This document shows, piece by piece, positions 26,552 to 35,128 of a stretch of DNA of 64,000 nucleotides. This stretch comes from Desulfobacula sp. (GTDB taxonomy: Bacteria > Desulfobacterota > Desulfobacteria > Desulfobacterales > Desulfobacteraceae), in the NCBI GenBank assembly GCA_023701135.1, contig JAMPXP010000008.1:62001-126000 (forward strand), in the 5' to 3' direction. Every line of letters begins with the position of its first letter. Positions within the stretch are counted from its first letter, which is position 1. The translations under genes and the position numbers were made by a program. Under the pieces are notes generated by a model, which was given only the letters and a program-made list of their open reading frames with translations, was not told where the DNA came from and did not search any database.

Positions 26552-26770
26552 ATGGATAAAAAGAAAATTACAGCAGCCCTTGCCGCTGTTGCCATGGTTA
26601 TGAAAACCCAGGAAGAGGCCTTGTTATCTTCGGTGCCGGTAATTCCAGAGCCGGAGCCGGAGGCGCCTGTCCTCATCCAAGCGGCCCGGCCGGTCAATCT
26701 ATGGGGGATATCGGGAAGACAGACCCATATGCAGGCCAATGCCATGATGCAGCTTCGCATGTTTAAATAA
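26552..26770 (+). CDS. Small protein between carboxyltransferase and biotin subunit, 72 aa
   Basis: 72 residues. N-terminal KKITAALAAVAMVMK is short and hydrophobic, the middle is PEPEPEAPV-rich, and the C-terminus has LWGISGRQTHM. The hydrophobic start, acidic/proline linker and WGxxGRxxxM end resemble the small delta/epsilon (OadG/MmdE-like) subunits of decarboxylase complexes, though the membrane segment is weak. It sits 15 bp after the 12S gene and 37 bp before the 5S/biotin gene. Role as an assembly subunit is inference. Confidence 0.65.
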   Translation: MDKKKITAALAAVAMVMKTQEEALLSSVPVIPEPEPEAPVLIQAARPVNLWGISGRQTHMQANAMMQLRMFK

Positions 26771-26807
26771 TTAAAAATGATATTTACACTAGTCGGGAGA
26801 CAATAGA

Positions 26808-28844
26808 ATGAGTGACCATACACGAGTGAAACAGGTTGAGATGAATTATACAAAGGACCGGCCCAAGGCTAAAAACCCTTTAAAAATAGAAGATTTATCC
26901 CTGAGGGACGGACACCAGTCCCTTTTTGCCACCCGGGGAAGAACCGAGGATATGATCCCGGTGGCGGAAAAAATGGACCAGATCGGTTTCTGGGCCGTTG
27001 AAGTCTGGGGAGGGGCCACCTTTGATACCATGCACCGGTTTCTGGGGGAAGATCCCTGGGAAAGGCTTAGGACCCTCAAACGATATTTTAAAAAGACGCC
27101 GTTTTCCATGCTGCTGCGGGGCCAGAACCTTGTGGGATACCGCAATTATGCCGATGATGTGGCACGGCTTTTCGTGAAAAAGACGGTGGATAACGGCATG
27201 GAGATCTTCAGGACCTTTGATGCACTGAATGATTTCAGGAATTTTGAAACCGTGGTGCCGGTGATCAAGGAATGCGGGGCCCATTTCCAGGGATGCATCT
27301 GCTATTCATTGACGGAGCCCAGGATGGGAGGGGACGTATACACCCTTGAGTATTATGTGAAAAAGGCAAAAGAGCTGGAGGCCATGGGAGCGGACAGCAT
27401 CTGCATCAAGGACATGGCAGGGCTCATTGCGCCCTATGATGCCTATGAGCTGGTCAAAGCCCTGAAAGCCGCGGTCAAGCCCATGATTCATCTTCACAGC
27501 CATTTTACGTCGGGCATGTCGCCCATGAGCCATTTCAAAGCCATTGAAGCCGGGGTGGATATCATTGACACCTGTCTGACCCCCTATGCCTACCGGACCA
27601 GCCATGCCGCCCTGGAACCTTTTGTCATGTCCCTTCTGGGCACGGACCGGGATACGGGGTTTGACATCAATGCCTTGGCCGACATCAATGACATTCTGGA
27701 GCGGGATGTATTGCCCAAATATAAGCACCTTCTGGATGACACAAAGGTTTCGGTCATTGATATCAATGTGCTGCTGCACCAGACACCGGGCGGTATGCTG
27801 TCCAACCTTGTGAATCAGTTGAAGGAAATGGATGCCCTGGACAAGATTGATGCCGTTTACAGAGAACTGCCCCGGGTCAGAAAAGAATTGGGGCAGATTC
27901 CCCTCGTGACGCCCACCAGCCAGATTGTGGGCACCCAGACCGTGAACAATGTCCTCTTTGATACGCCTGACGAACGCTATAAGATGATCACGGCCCAGGT
28001 CAAGGATCTGTGCTATGGCCTGTATGGAAAGACCAGCGCCGCCATTGATCCTGAAGTTCAGAAAAAAGCCCTGAAGGGCTATGAGAGAGGGGAAACCCCC
28101 ATTACCTGCAGACCGGCTGAAGTACTGGCGCCGGAGCTTGAAAAGGCCAGAAAAGAGATCGGAGACCTGGCCCTGGATGATGAAGATCTGATTATCTATG
28201 CCCTTTTCCCGGTGACAGGGAAAAAATACCTTCTCCAGAAATATGGAAAAGAAAAGGTGCCGGATACGGTAAAACCCATTACCCTTGAAGAGGTGGCAAG
28301 GCAAAAGGAAATGATTGAAAAGGCCAAAAGAGGGGAGCTGGTTGAAAAATCCAAAATAAAAGAAATTCCGGAAAAAAGTCCCCATATCCGAACTTTCAAC
28401 GTATTTGTGGATGGAGATTATTTTGAAGTGGGCGTGGATGAGGTGGGCGGATCACCCTTTATCACCTCTGTCCTGCCTGCCCCGGCAAGTGCTGCCCCTT
28501 CCGGGTCCATAAAGCCTGCTGCTCCGGCGAAACCGGCCTCTCCCCTGCCGCCGCCGCCGCCCAGACCCAAGGCTGCCCCGGCGGCTGCCAAACCGGCACC
28601 GGCAAAGGCAGTTGAAGCGGTTGCCACCGACGGCACACCCATCAAGGCTCCCATGCCGGGTATGATCATCCGGTATGAAAAAAATGTGGGAGACACTGTG
28701 AACGAGGGTGAAACCGTTGTGGTCATTGAGGCCATGAAAATGGAAAATGCGCTTCCCTCTCCGGTGACCGGCGTCATCAAAGCCATTCACAGTAAGAGCG
28801 GGGATTCGGTTGCAAGAGGGGATGTGCTGGCCGTCGTCGGGTAA
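26808..28844 (+). CDS. Pyruvate/oxaloacetate carboxyltransferase (5S) fused to biotinyl carrier domain
   Basis: 678 residues. N-terminal ~20-300 is the HMGL-like TIM barrel (SLRDGHQSLFATRG, WAVEVWGGATFDTM, HLHSHFTSGM for metal binding), ~300-490 the conserved PYC_OADA domain, then an alanine/proline linker (~555-610) and the biotinyl domain with K644 in EAMKMEN. The architecture is that of OadA or of transcarboxylase 5S joined to 1.3S. It moves the carboxyl from methylmalonyl-CoA (12S) to pyruvate, or the reverse, so propionate oxidation is linked to C4-acid metabolism without ATP. Confidence 0.93.
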   Translation: MSDHTRVKQVEMNYTKDRPKAKNPLKIEDLSLRDGHQSLFATRGRTEDMIPVAEKMDQIGFWAVEVWGGATFDTMHRFLGEDPWERLRTLKRYFKKTPFSMLLRGQNLVGYRNYADDVARLFVKKTVDNGMEIFRTFDALNDFRNFETVVPVIKECGAHFQGCICYSLTEPRMGGDVYTLEYYVKKAKELEAMGADSICIKDMAGLIAPYDAYELVKALKAAVKPMIHLHSHFTSGMSPMSHFKAIEAGVDIIDTCLTPYAYRTSHAALEPFVMSLLGTDRDTGFDINALADINDILERDVLPKYKHLLDDTKVSVIDINVLLHQTPGGMLSNLVNQLKEMDALDKIDAVYRELPRVRKELGQIPLVTPTSQIVGTQTVNNVLFDTPDERYKMITAQVKDLCYGLYGKTSAAIDPEVQKKALKGYERGETPITCRPAEVLAPELEKARKEIGDLALDDEDLIIYALFPVTGKKYLLQKYGKEKVPDTVKPITLEEVARQKEMIEKAKRGELVEKSKIKEIPEKSPHIRTFNVFVDGDYFEVGVDEVGGSPFITSVLPAPASAAPSGSIKPAAPAKPASPLPPPPPRPKAAPAAAKPAPAKAVEAVATDGTPIKAPMPGMIIRYEKNVGDTVNEGETVVVIEAMKMENALPSPVTGVIKAIHSKSGDSVARGDVLAVVG

Positions 28845-28876
28845 TAACCGGTTTGACAAAAGATTCCGACTGCTTA

Positions 28877-28909
28877 CTTTGGTAGTCGTAATATTCACGA
28901 CTACCAAAG
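28877..28909 (+). promoter_or_regulatory. Perfect hairpin (13-bp arms) overlapping the Shine-Dalgarno
   Basis: CTTTGGTAGTCGT (28877-28889) pairs with ACGACTACCAAAG (28897-28909), loop AATATTC. The right arm runs into the AAGGAG ribosome site (28907-28912) of the gene starting at 28920. It could be the terminator of the carboxytransferase operon (no T-run after it), an operator, or a translational control hairpin. Seen directly; function is inference. Confidence 0.65.
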
Positions 28910-28919
28910 GAGAATACGA

Positions 28920-29597
28920 ATGGCATTTGAAACCAAAGAAGAATTACTGGAAAAATATATTAAAATGGAAAAACCCCATTGCCCCCATTGTGACAAGGGC
29001 ATGTCACTGTGGGAGGTGCCGCCCATCAATTTCAGCGACGGCCTGGGCTGGGGATCTCCCTATTTGTTTGTGTGTTTTAACGATGACTGTCCCAGCTATA
29101 AAAAAGGCTGGGACCACCTGGAAGAAACCATGGAAGCTCCGGCATCCTACCGGTGCATCAATGAGCCCGGCCAGAAAAATTTTGAATATATGCCCGTGTT
29201 CAGCCCCGTCGGCGCCCAGGGCGGAATCCTGGATGATGAGGTGCTGATCCGTGAGGAAGCAAGAAAAGAACTCATGAAAAAGACCTTTTCCATCATGACG
29301 GATTATTATATCTCAAAGGATTGGGATGAGATTTTAAAGATCTGCCTGAACCCGGAGATCCCTGCCAAAGCGAGGCTCAAGGCAGCGGAAATGGTGGGGG
29401 AACTGGGCGGGGTGGAAGCTATTGAACACCTGGTCAATCACAAATTTCCCACTCCCGTGCTCCAGGCCGGGGTGAGCAAAGCCATTGAGCAGCTTCACGA
29501 ACGGCATTATACCCGGGAATGTCCCTATTGCGCCGAGATTATCAAGAAGCGGGCCACGGTTTGCAAACACTGCAACAGGGAAGTGCCTTCGGCCTAG
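28920..29597 (+). CDS. Zinc-ribbon protein with HEAT-like middle
   Basis: 225 residues. N-terminal Cys pair CPHCDKG and later C-x5-C form a first zinc ribbon (~20-60); middle ~110-195 has HEAT-like helices (ARLKAAEMVGELGGVEAI); C-terminal CPYCAEIIKKRATVCKHC is a classic zinc ribbon. No enzymatic motif. Such proteins are scattered in Desulfobacterota without assigned function. A perfect inverted repeat stands directly before its ribosome site. Confidence 0.75.
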   Translation: MAFETKEELLEKYIKMEKPHCPHCDKGMSLWEVPPINFSDGLGWGSPYLFVCFNDDCPSYKKGWDHLEETMEAPASYRCINEPGQKNFEYMPVFSPVGAQGGILDDEVLIREEARKELMKKTFSIMTDYYISKDWDEILKICLNPEIPAKARLKAAEMVGELGGVEAIEHLVNHKFPTPVLQAGVSKAIEQLHERHYTRECPYCAEIIKKRATVCKHCNREVPSA

Positions 29598-29602
29598 CCT
29601 TC

Positions 29603-30121
29603 CTATTTATTGATTTTTTCCAGGTTAAAGGAGCGGTAAATGATCATTTCCCGCTCCTTTCTATTTTCATCCAAAGGGATGAATTCCATGGTTTTGATCC
29701 GTTCAAGGGCTTCTGTTTTTGAAGGAAGGTCATCCAGGCCCTTTCCCGCATTTTTACCAGAAACGGTATCCAGAATCACGGCATTCCTTGCGTCCGTTGA
29801 AACGGCCAGGGGAATCTGGTAGTCATAGACCAGCCTTGCACCAGCCAGAATTTCTCTTTCATAGGACCCGATGGACCCTGCCACGCAGGTGACGGCCATG
29901 AAGGCCTTGCCGTTGCAGCATACAATAAGATCAATGGAGGAGGGATAGTCTTCTCCCAGGAACTGGACCACAAGGGGTTCTTCCACCAGGATGTCTTTTT
30001 TGTCATAGCCTTTTTCATCCACCAGAAATCTCTCAAATTCCTGCCGGACCGCCTCGGGCCCGACATTCCGGACGGCTTTTCCGGTGATATAATCACTGAT
30101 AATATAGTCCATCATCGTCAT
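29603..30121 (-). CDS. HsdR_N-like (type I restriction R subunit N-terminal fold) standalone protein
   Basis: 172 residues. Overall pattern of the HSDR_N_2 domain: VGPEAVRQEFERFLV, SSIDLIVCCNGKAFMAV, and a later AGARLVYDYQIPLAVSTD. The usual nuclease residues (D...ExK) are not kept: the strand reading E-x-K in active members is AVTCVAG here, so it looks catalytically dead. It is not next to hsdM/hsdS; its ATG overlaps the gpmI stop by 4 bp, so it is co-translated with that operon. Function unknown. Confidence 0.75.
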   Translation of the reverse strand: MTMMDYIISDYITGKAVRNVGPEAVRQEFERFLVDEKGYDKKDILVEEPLVVQFLGEDYPSSIDLIVCCNGKAFMAVTCVAGSIGSYEREILAGARLVYDYQIPLAVSTDARNAVILDTVSGKNAGKGLDDLPSKTEALERIKTMEFIPLDENRKEREMIIYRSFNLEKINK

Positions 30122-31671
30122 ATTAAGGAAATTCCCGTCATCTCTTTGGGTTGTTGGATATTCAATACCTTGAGGACCGTGGGTGAAATATCCCCAAGGA
30201 TGCCGTCTTTTAAGGCAAGGCCCTGATATTTTTGTCCGGCCAGGATGAACCGGACCGGGTTCAAGGTATGGGCCGTGTGGGGAGAGCCGTCATCGGCCAT
30301 CATTTGTTCGGCATTGCCGTGATCGGCGGTGACCATGGCGGTTCCGCCGGTTTCCCAGATGGCTTCAACAACTTGTTGCACGCATTGGTCAACGGTTTCA
30401 CAAGCTGTTATGGCTGCCTCAAGGATGCCGGTATGGCCCACCATGTCCATATTGGCAAAATTCAGGACCATAAATTCGAATTCCCCGGACCTGATGTTTT
30501 CACAGGCTTTTTCTGCAACACCACGGGCGCTCATCTGGGGCTTTTTATCATAGGTGGCCACATCCCTGGGAGAAGGAATGAGAATTCTTTTTTCCCCGTC
30601 AAAGATCTTTTCATCCCCGCCGTTGAAGAAATAAGTGACATGGGCATATTTTTCAGTTTCTGCAATGCGAAGCTGCCGGATATGGGTCTTGCTTAATACT
30701 TCCCCCAGGATATTGTCCAGATGCTGGGGGCCGAAGGCCACGGGAAGATCAAAGGTTTCATCATACTGGGTCAGGCAGACAAAGCTGGATAAATCAATTT
30801 TCCGTTCTCTTTGAAATGCCTGGAAATTAGTTTCCGTAAAGGCCCGCGTGATTTCTTTGGCGCGGTCGGCCCGAAAATTGAAAAAAATAAGGCCGTCACC
30901 GTCCTGGATGAGGCCGCCGGAGGAGCCTTTCGGGTTTCCGTCCTTTGGTACGATAACGGTGGGCTCCATGAATTCATCGGTTTTCCCGGAGTCATAACCG
31001 TTTTTAACGGCGGCCAGGGCAGAGTCGGAATCAATGCCTTCAGCCTTTGTAAACAAATCGTAGGCCCTTTTTACCCTGTCCCACCGGGTATCCCTGTCCA
31101 TGGCCCAGTATCGTCCGACCAGGCTTGCAATTTTGCCGATCCCGGCCATATCCAGGTAATCCTGGAGCTGCCGGATATAGGCCATGCCGCTGGTGGGGGA
31201 GGTGTCCCGGCCGTCCAGGATGGGGTGGATGAACAGATGTTTAACATGGTTTTGTTTTGCCATGTCGATGAGGGCGAAAAGATGGGTGATATGGCTGTGA
31301 ACCCCCCCGTCGGACAAGAGTCCCATCAGATGTAGGCTTTTGCCGGAAGCCGAGACTTTTTCCATGATGGTTTTCAGGGCCGGGGTTTGAAAAAAGGATC
31401 GATCTTTGATGGCCTCATTGATTCGCACAAAATCCTGGAACACTTTTCTGCCGGCGCCGATATTCATATGGCCCACTTCTGAATTTCCCATGGTGCCGTT
31501 GGGAAGGCCGACGTCATTTCCCGAGCAGGCAAGCTTGCAGCTTGGAAAATCCTTGATTAGGGAATCCAGAAAAGGGGTATGGGCCAGGGCAACGGCGTTC
31601 CCTTTGATGTCTTCCCGGATTCCCCAGCCATCCAGAATCATCAGAATATGGACCGGCGAATCAGTTTTCAT
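30118..31671 (-). CDS. gpmI: 2,3-bisphosphoglycerate-independent phosphoglycerate mutase
   Basis: 517 residues from the ATG at 31671, which follows a strong GGAGGAGG; an earlier in-frame start at 31698 is inside rsfS. Metalloenzyme motifs: MILDGWG, catalytic Ser64 in GNSEVGHMN, DTSPTSG, FNFRADRA, MVGHTG and TADHGNAE. Converts 3- to 2-phosphoglycerate in glycolysis/gluconeogenesis. Overlaps rsfS by 11 bp; the sixth gene of the rplU operon. Confidence 0.97.
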   Translation of the reverse strand: MKTDSPVHILMILDGWGIREDIKGNAVALAHTPFLDSLIKDFPSCKLACSGNDVGLPNGTMGNSEVGHMNIGAGRKVFQDFVRINEAIKDRSFFQTPALKTIMEKVSASGKSLHLMGLLSDGGVHSHITHLFALIDMAKQNHVKHLFIHPILDGRDTSPTSGMAYIRQLQDYLDMAGIGKIASLVGRYWAMDRDTRWDRVKRAYDLFTKAEGIDSDSALAAVKNGYDSGKTDEFMEPTVIVPKDGNPKGSSGGLIQDGDGLIFFNFRADRAKEITRAFTETNFQAFQRERKIDLSSFVCLTQYDETFDLPVAFGPQHLDNILGEVLSKTHIRQLRIAETEKYAHVTYFFNGGDEKIFDGEKRILIPSPRDVATYDKKPQMSARGVAEKACENIRSGEFEFMVLNFANMDMVGHTGILEAAITACETVDQCVQQVVEAIWETGGTAMVTADHGNAEQMMADDGSPHTAHTLNPVRFILAGQKYQGLALKDGILGDISPTVLKVLNIQQPKEMTGISLI

Positions 31672-32053
31672 GGTCCTCCTCCTCCGGGGCTGTTTCAAAT
31701 CCGGAAAGGTCTATCCGGGGTGCATCGGCCCACAATCCTTCGAGATTATAATAGGATTTGATCCGGGATTCGAACACATGAACAATGACATTCCCGTAAT
31801 CCAGCAGGGCCCATTCCCCTTCTTTGACGCCTTCTGATCCGATGACATTGATTTTTTGCGCTTTCAGGGCGGTCAGCAGATGTTCGGCAATGGAGGTGAC
31901 CTGGCGCTGGGAACCCGCTTCAATAATAATAAGCGCATCCGTATAGGAGGTAAGGGTTCTCACATCAAGGGCCGTAATGGACTTTGCTTTTCTTTCAAAG
32001 GTGGGAATAAGGTATTTTTTAAGCTGGTCGGCCAAAAGCTTGGGTTTTGTCAT
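31661..32053 (-). CDS. rsfS: Ribosome silencing factor RsfS
   Basis: 130 residues: the DUF143/Iojap fold with DVRTLTSYTDALIIIEAGSQ, HVFESRIKSYYNLEGLWADAP and the core DYGNVIVH. Binds ribosomal protein L14 and blocks subunit joining when nutrients are short. Start overlaps the nadD stop by 4 bp. Confidence 0.96.
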   Translation of the reverse strand: MTKPKLLADQLKKYLIPTFERKAKSITALDVRTLTSYTDALIIIEAGSQRQVTSIAEHLLTALKAQKINVIGSEGVKEGEWALLDYGNVIVHVFESRIKSYYNLEGLWADAPRIDLSGFETAPEEEDHEN

Positions 32054-32697
32054 TGATAAAGTTCCTTTTCATGAATGATTTTTAAAACACCGGCAGGGAC
32101 AAGACCTTCTATGGAGTTCCCATTTTTTACCCGTTCCCGGATCATGGTGGATGAAATGTCTATTCGGGGCACCCGGCATAAATATATTGTTTGTTTTTTT
32201 TCGTGAAAAAATCCATTGTCCTGTTCGTTGAAAATGTATCCTTTTGATATATATTCGTCAATAAAAGAGACAAAGGCCCCATGGTTTTTAGGCCCCCCCC
32301 TCAACATGACGATGATGCCGACGGACTCAAAAATCCTGTCCTTTTGCCGCCAGGTGGGGATATCAAAGAAAGCATCGGATCCCATTAGAAGAAACAGGTC
32401 TACCCCTTCTCCCAGGGCCTTTTTAAACTCTTCAATGGTGTCGATGGTAAAAGAAGGCCCCTTCCGGATTAATTCCTTGTCGGAAACGATAAATCCTTCC
32501 TGCCCTTTAAAACTTTGTTTTACCATTTCAAACCGGTCCTGGGCAGGGGCAAGATCCGTGCCGGGTTTATGGGGTGGGGTGGCAGAAGGGATCAAAAATA
32601 TTTTTTCTAGTCCGAATGCTGTTTTGACATGCTCGATAATCCTGATATGACCATTGTGGAAAGGATTGAAAGTTCCTCCGAACAACCCTATTTTCAT
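32050..32697 (-). CDS. nadD: Nicotinate-nucleotide adenylyltransferase
   Basis: 215 residues. N-terminal GLFGGTFNPFHNGHIRI is the nucleotidyltransferase T/HxGH region, and IDISSTMIRERVKNG the ATP loop. Adenylates nicotinate mononucleotide in NAD synthesis. Four bases separate it from obgE in the same operon. Confidence 0.96.
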   Translation of the reverse strand: MKIGLFGGTFNPFHNGHIRIIEHVKTAFGLEKIFLIPSATPPHKPGTDLAPAQDRFEMVKQSFKGQEGFIVSDKELIRKGPSFTIDTIEEFKKALGEGVDLFLLMGSDAFFDIPTWRQKDRIFESVGIIVMLRGGPKNHGAFVSFIDEYISKGYIFNEQDNGFFHEKKQTIYLCRVPRIDISSTMIRERVKNGNSIEGLVPAGVLKIIHEKELYQ

Positions 32698-32700
32698 GGC

Positions 32701-33696
32701 TTACTCTTTATGAAGTTCAGAAGCTAAAAAAGAGACAAGGTCTTTCACCCCTTTCCCGGTTGCAGCAGACAGGGTCAGTATGGGGAAATTTTTTAAGGCA
32801 CGGGTGAAGGCATCAATTTTTTCAAGGGTATCGGGCAGATCGATCTTGTTGAGAACCACAATCTGTTTTTTTCTGACAAGGGTTTCACTGTATTTGGAAA
32901 GCTCATTGTTGATTAACAGAAAGGACTTTAAGGGATCTTCCGTGTCAACGGCTGAAATGTCAATGAGATGAACAAGAATCCCGGTTCGTTCAATATGCTT
33001 TAAAAAGCTGATGCCGAGACCGATGCCCTCATGGGCGCCTTCGATGAGTCCGGGGATGTCTGCCACGGCAAAGGGTTCTCCGAAGGAAGGCTCCACCATG
33101 CCGATGACCGGGGTCAGGGTGGTAAACGGATAGTCGGCAATTTTTGGCCGGGCAGAACTCATATGGCTGATCAGGGTCGATTTCCCGGCATTGGGAAGTC
33201 CGACAAGGCCAACATCGGCCAAAAGTTTCAGTTCCAGTTTCAGCTTGAATTCTATTCCGGGTATCCCGGGTTGCGAATGGCGGGGCGCCCGGTTGGTGGA
33301 AGTTGCAAACCGCTTATTGCCGCGGCCGCCCATACCGCCCTGGGCCAGGATGTAGTCCTCTTGAGTATCGGTCAGGTCAACAATGATGTCGCCCGTGTCT
33401 GCATGGGAAACGATGGTACCGGCAGGAAGGAGGAGGATACAGTCTTCACCGTTTTTGCCGTGTCTTTGCTTGCCCATTCCCGGCTGCCCGTTCCCGGCCT
33501 TGAGCAATCTGAGGCGGCGATAATCGTAGAGCGTTCGTTTGCCCTTATCGATTCGAAGGATGATACTTCCCCCATCGCCGCCGTCTCCACCATCAGGCCC
33601 GCCTCTTTCGATGAACCGCTCCCGCCGGAAGCTTGCGCACCCGCGGCCGCCATCACCGGATCTGACAGTGATAATTGCTTCATCTACAAATTTCAC
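32701..33696 (-). CDS. obgE: Obg GTPase
   Basis: 331 residues. Obg fold with glycine-rich [21 protein letters not shown] domain with G1 [10 protein letters not shown]3 [16 protein letters not shown] and G4 NKIDL. Functions in ribosome assembly and stress response. Start overlaps the rpmA stop by 4 bp. Confidence 0.97.
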   Translation of the reverse strand: MKFVDEAIITVRSGDGGRGCASFRRERFIERGGPDGGDGGDGGSIILRIDKGKRTLYDYRRLRLLKAGNGQPGMGKQRHGKNGEDCILLLPAGTIVSHADTGDIIVDLTDTQEDYILAQGGMGGRGNKRFATSTNRAPRHSQPGIPGIEFKLKLELKLLADVGLVGLPNAGKSTLISHMSSARPKIADYPFTTLTPVIGMVEPSFGEPFAVADIPGLIEGAHEGIGLGISFLKHIERTGILVHLIDISAVDTEDPLKSFLLINNELSKYSETLVRKKQIVVLNKIDLPDTLEKIDAFTRALKNFPILTLSAATGKGVKDLVSFLASELHKE

Positions 33697-33947
33697 GCTT
33701 CATAAACACTAACTTTTTTTCTGTCCCTGCCTTTTCGTTCAAAGGTCACAACGCCGTCAATCAGGGCAAAAAGAGTATAGTCCCTACCCATTCCGACATT
33801 GTTGCCGGGATGTAATTTTGTTCCAACCTGTCTAACCAGAATATTGCCTGCCGTCACGCGTTCTCCGCCGAATTTCTTGACGCCGCGCCGCTGGCCGTTT
33901 GAATCGCGACCGTTTTTTGAACTGCCGGCTGCTTTTTTATGTGCCAT
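33693..33947 (-). CDS. rpmA: 50S ribosomal protein L27
   Basis: 84 residues beginning [20 protein letters not shown], the mature-type N-terminus without the cleaved extension of Firmicutes, then [16 protein letters not shown] and [12 protein letters not shown]. Located near the peptidyl-transferase centre. Second gene of the rplU operon. Confidence 0.98.
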   Translation of the reverse strand: MAHKKAAGSSKNGRDSNGQRRGVKKFGGERVTAGNILVRQVGTKLHPGNNVGMGRDYTLFALIDGVVTFERKGRDRKKVSVYEA

Positions 33948-33965
33948 GGGATCTCTCCTTATAAA

Positions 33966-34277
33966 CTAAACTGCAATGGAATCTATTTTAATCTCAGTAT
34001 AATGCTGCCGGTGGCCCTTCATTCTTCTATATCCTTTGCGGCGTTTATACTTAAAAATTATTTTTTTTCTGTCTTTGGCCTGTTCCAGAATATGTGCTTT
34101 GACCGAGGCATTTTCAATTTTCGGGTTTCCCATGGTGATGGTTTCACCGTCTGAAAACAAGAGAATGTCGTCAAATTCGACCTGAGAACCTTCGGTGCCA
34201 TCCAGTTTTTCAACTTTCAGGGTCTGGTTTTCCTGGACCTTGTATTGTTTGCCTCCAGTTCTGATAACTGCGTACAT
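33966..34277 (-). CDS. rplU: 50S ribosomal protein L21
   Basis: 103 residues: YAVIRTGGKQYKV at the start and IIFKYKRRKGYRRMKGHRQ near the end are diagnostic. First gene of rplU-rpmA-obgE-nadD-rsfS-gpmI. Start preceded by AAGGAGAG. Confidence 0.98.
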   Translation of the reverse strand: MYAVIRTGGKQYKVQENQTLKVEKLDGTEGSQVEFDDILLFSDGETITMGNPKIENASVKAHILEQAKDRKKIIFKYKRRKGYRRMKGHRQHYTEIKIDSIAV

Positions 34278-34329
34278 TTTTAAACTCTCCTTATTATTTC
34301 AAGACCTTTCGCAATTTTAAAAACTCTGA

Positions 34330-34358
34330 ATACTATACTGATTCCTTTTCTTTGTCAA
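34330..34358 (-). promoter_or_regulatory. sigma70-type promoter of the rplU operon
   Basis: On the minus strand TTGACA (34353-34358), 17-bp spacer, TAGTAT (34330-34335); transcription would start near 34323, giving a ~45-nt leader. The overlapping TATAGT at 15 bp is an alternative -10. No leader structure like an autogenous r-protein element was recognised. Confidence 0.65.
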
Positions 34359-34444
34359 GATAAAGAATCACGGGAAAACCCTTTTTGCTTTTAAAAAACC
34401 AATCGGGTTGATATGATAGGCCATTTTAACAGGGGAAAACCGCC

Positions 34445-35110
34445 ATGAAGATGGACACGGAAAACAGGGAATACCGGAAGTATCGAAGATACGGCCGTTA
34501 TCTCTATCATATCTTGAACCTGCTGATGACAACCCTTGATTTTAAAATTCAAGGGGCTGAAAAATTGAGTGATGATGATAATTATATCTATGTTTTCTGG
34601 CATCAGAAGCTTTTTTTTCCTACCGTTGGATTTCGGCACATCAAAAACAGGGCCGCCCTTGTCAGTCCTTCCAAAGACGGGGAAATTCTGGCAACGGTTC
34701 TTGAAAAATACGGGCATGAAGCCATCCGGGGATCCAGCAATGACCGGAATATCCAAAGCCTTATCCTCATGATCAAAAAACTCAGACAGGGATATCATCT
34801 CGGGCTTGCGGCCGACGGACCCCAGGGTCCTATTTTCAGGACAAAGCCGGGGATTGTTTTTATGGCCATGAAGACCGGGAAAAAAATTATCCCCGTTGGC
34901 GGCGCCTTTAAACATAAATATGTATTCCAAAGGGCCTGGGACAAATTTCATTTTCCCTATCCCTTTACCAGAGGGGCCGTTGTCGTGGGAGATCCGCTGA
35001 CGGTTCCTCCTGATGCAGACCTGAAAGCATATTCCCAAAGAATTGATTTGGAAATCAACAGGGTTGATGACAGGGCAGAGGCCCTCCTGAATTCACCGTT
35101 TGCTGGTTAA
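34445..35110 (+). CDS. DUF374 lysophospholipid acyltransferase-type protein
   Basis: 221 residues, LpxL-like fold: FWHQKLFFPTVGF, SPSKDGEI, a catalytic-looking segment, LGLAADGPQGPIF and FKHKYVFQRAWDKFHFPYPF. DUF374 proteins are predicted membrane-associated acyltransferases related to KDO-lipid A acylation. In Gram-negative anaerobes they may acylate lipid A precursors. Divergent from the rplU operon; start after ACAGGGGAAAACCGCC. Confidence 0.85.
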   Translation: MKMDTENREYRKYRRYGRYLYHILNLLMTTLDFKIQGAEKLSDDDNYIYVFWHQKLFFPTVGFRHIKNRAALVSPSKDGEILATVLEKYGHEAIRGSSNDRNIQSLILMIKKLRQGYHLGLAADGPQGPIFRTKPGIVFMAMKTGKKIIPVGGAFKHKYVFQRAWDKFHFPYPFTRGAVVVGDPLTVPPDADLKAYSQRIDLEINRVDDRAEALLNSPFAG

Positions 35111-35124
35111 GCCTGCCTCAGGCT
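35110..35124. terminator. Short stem between convergent genes
   Basis: AGCCTG (35110-35115) / CAGGCT (35119-35124), loop CCT, directly after the stop of the DUF374 gene and before the end of the opposite radical-SAM gene. Small, with TTTATG after it; a weak terminator at best. Confidence 0.3.
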
Positions 35125-35128
35125 CACT

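Noticed and set aside
27306-28385. 359-codon open frame opposite the 5S/biotin gene
   Set aside because: Shadow frame; no start signal or motif.
29603-30121. Part of a type I restriction-modification system
   Set aside because: No hsdM/hsdS near, nuclease residues missing, and the gene belongs to the rplU operon.
34278-34329. Autoregulatory ribosomal-protein leader before rplU
   Set aside because: Leader is only ~45 nt, AT-rich, and shows no stem that matches a known L21 leader.
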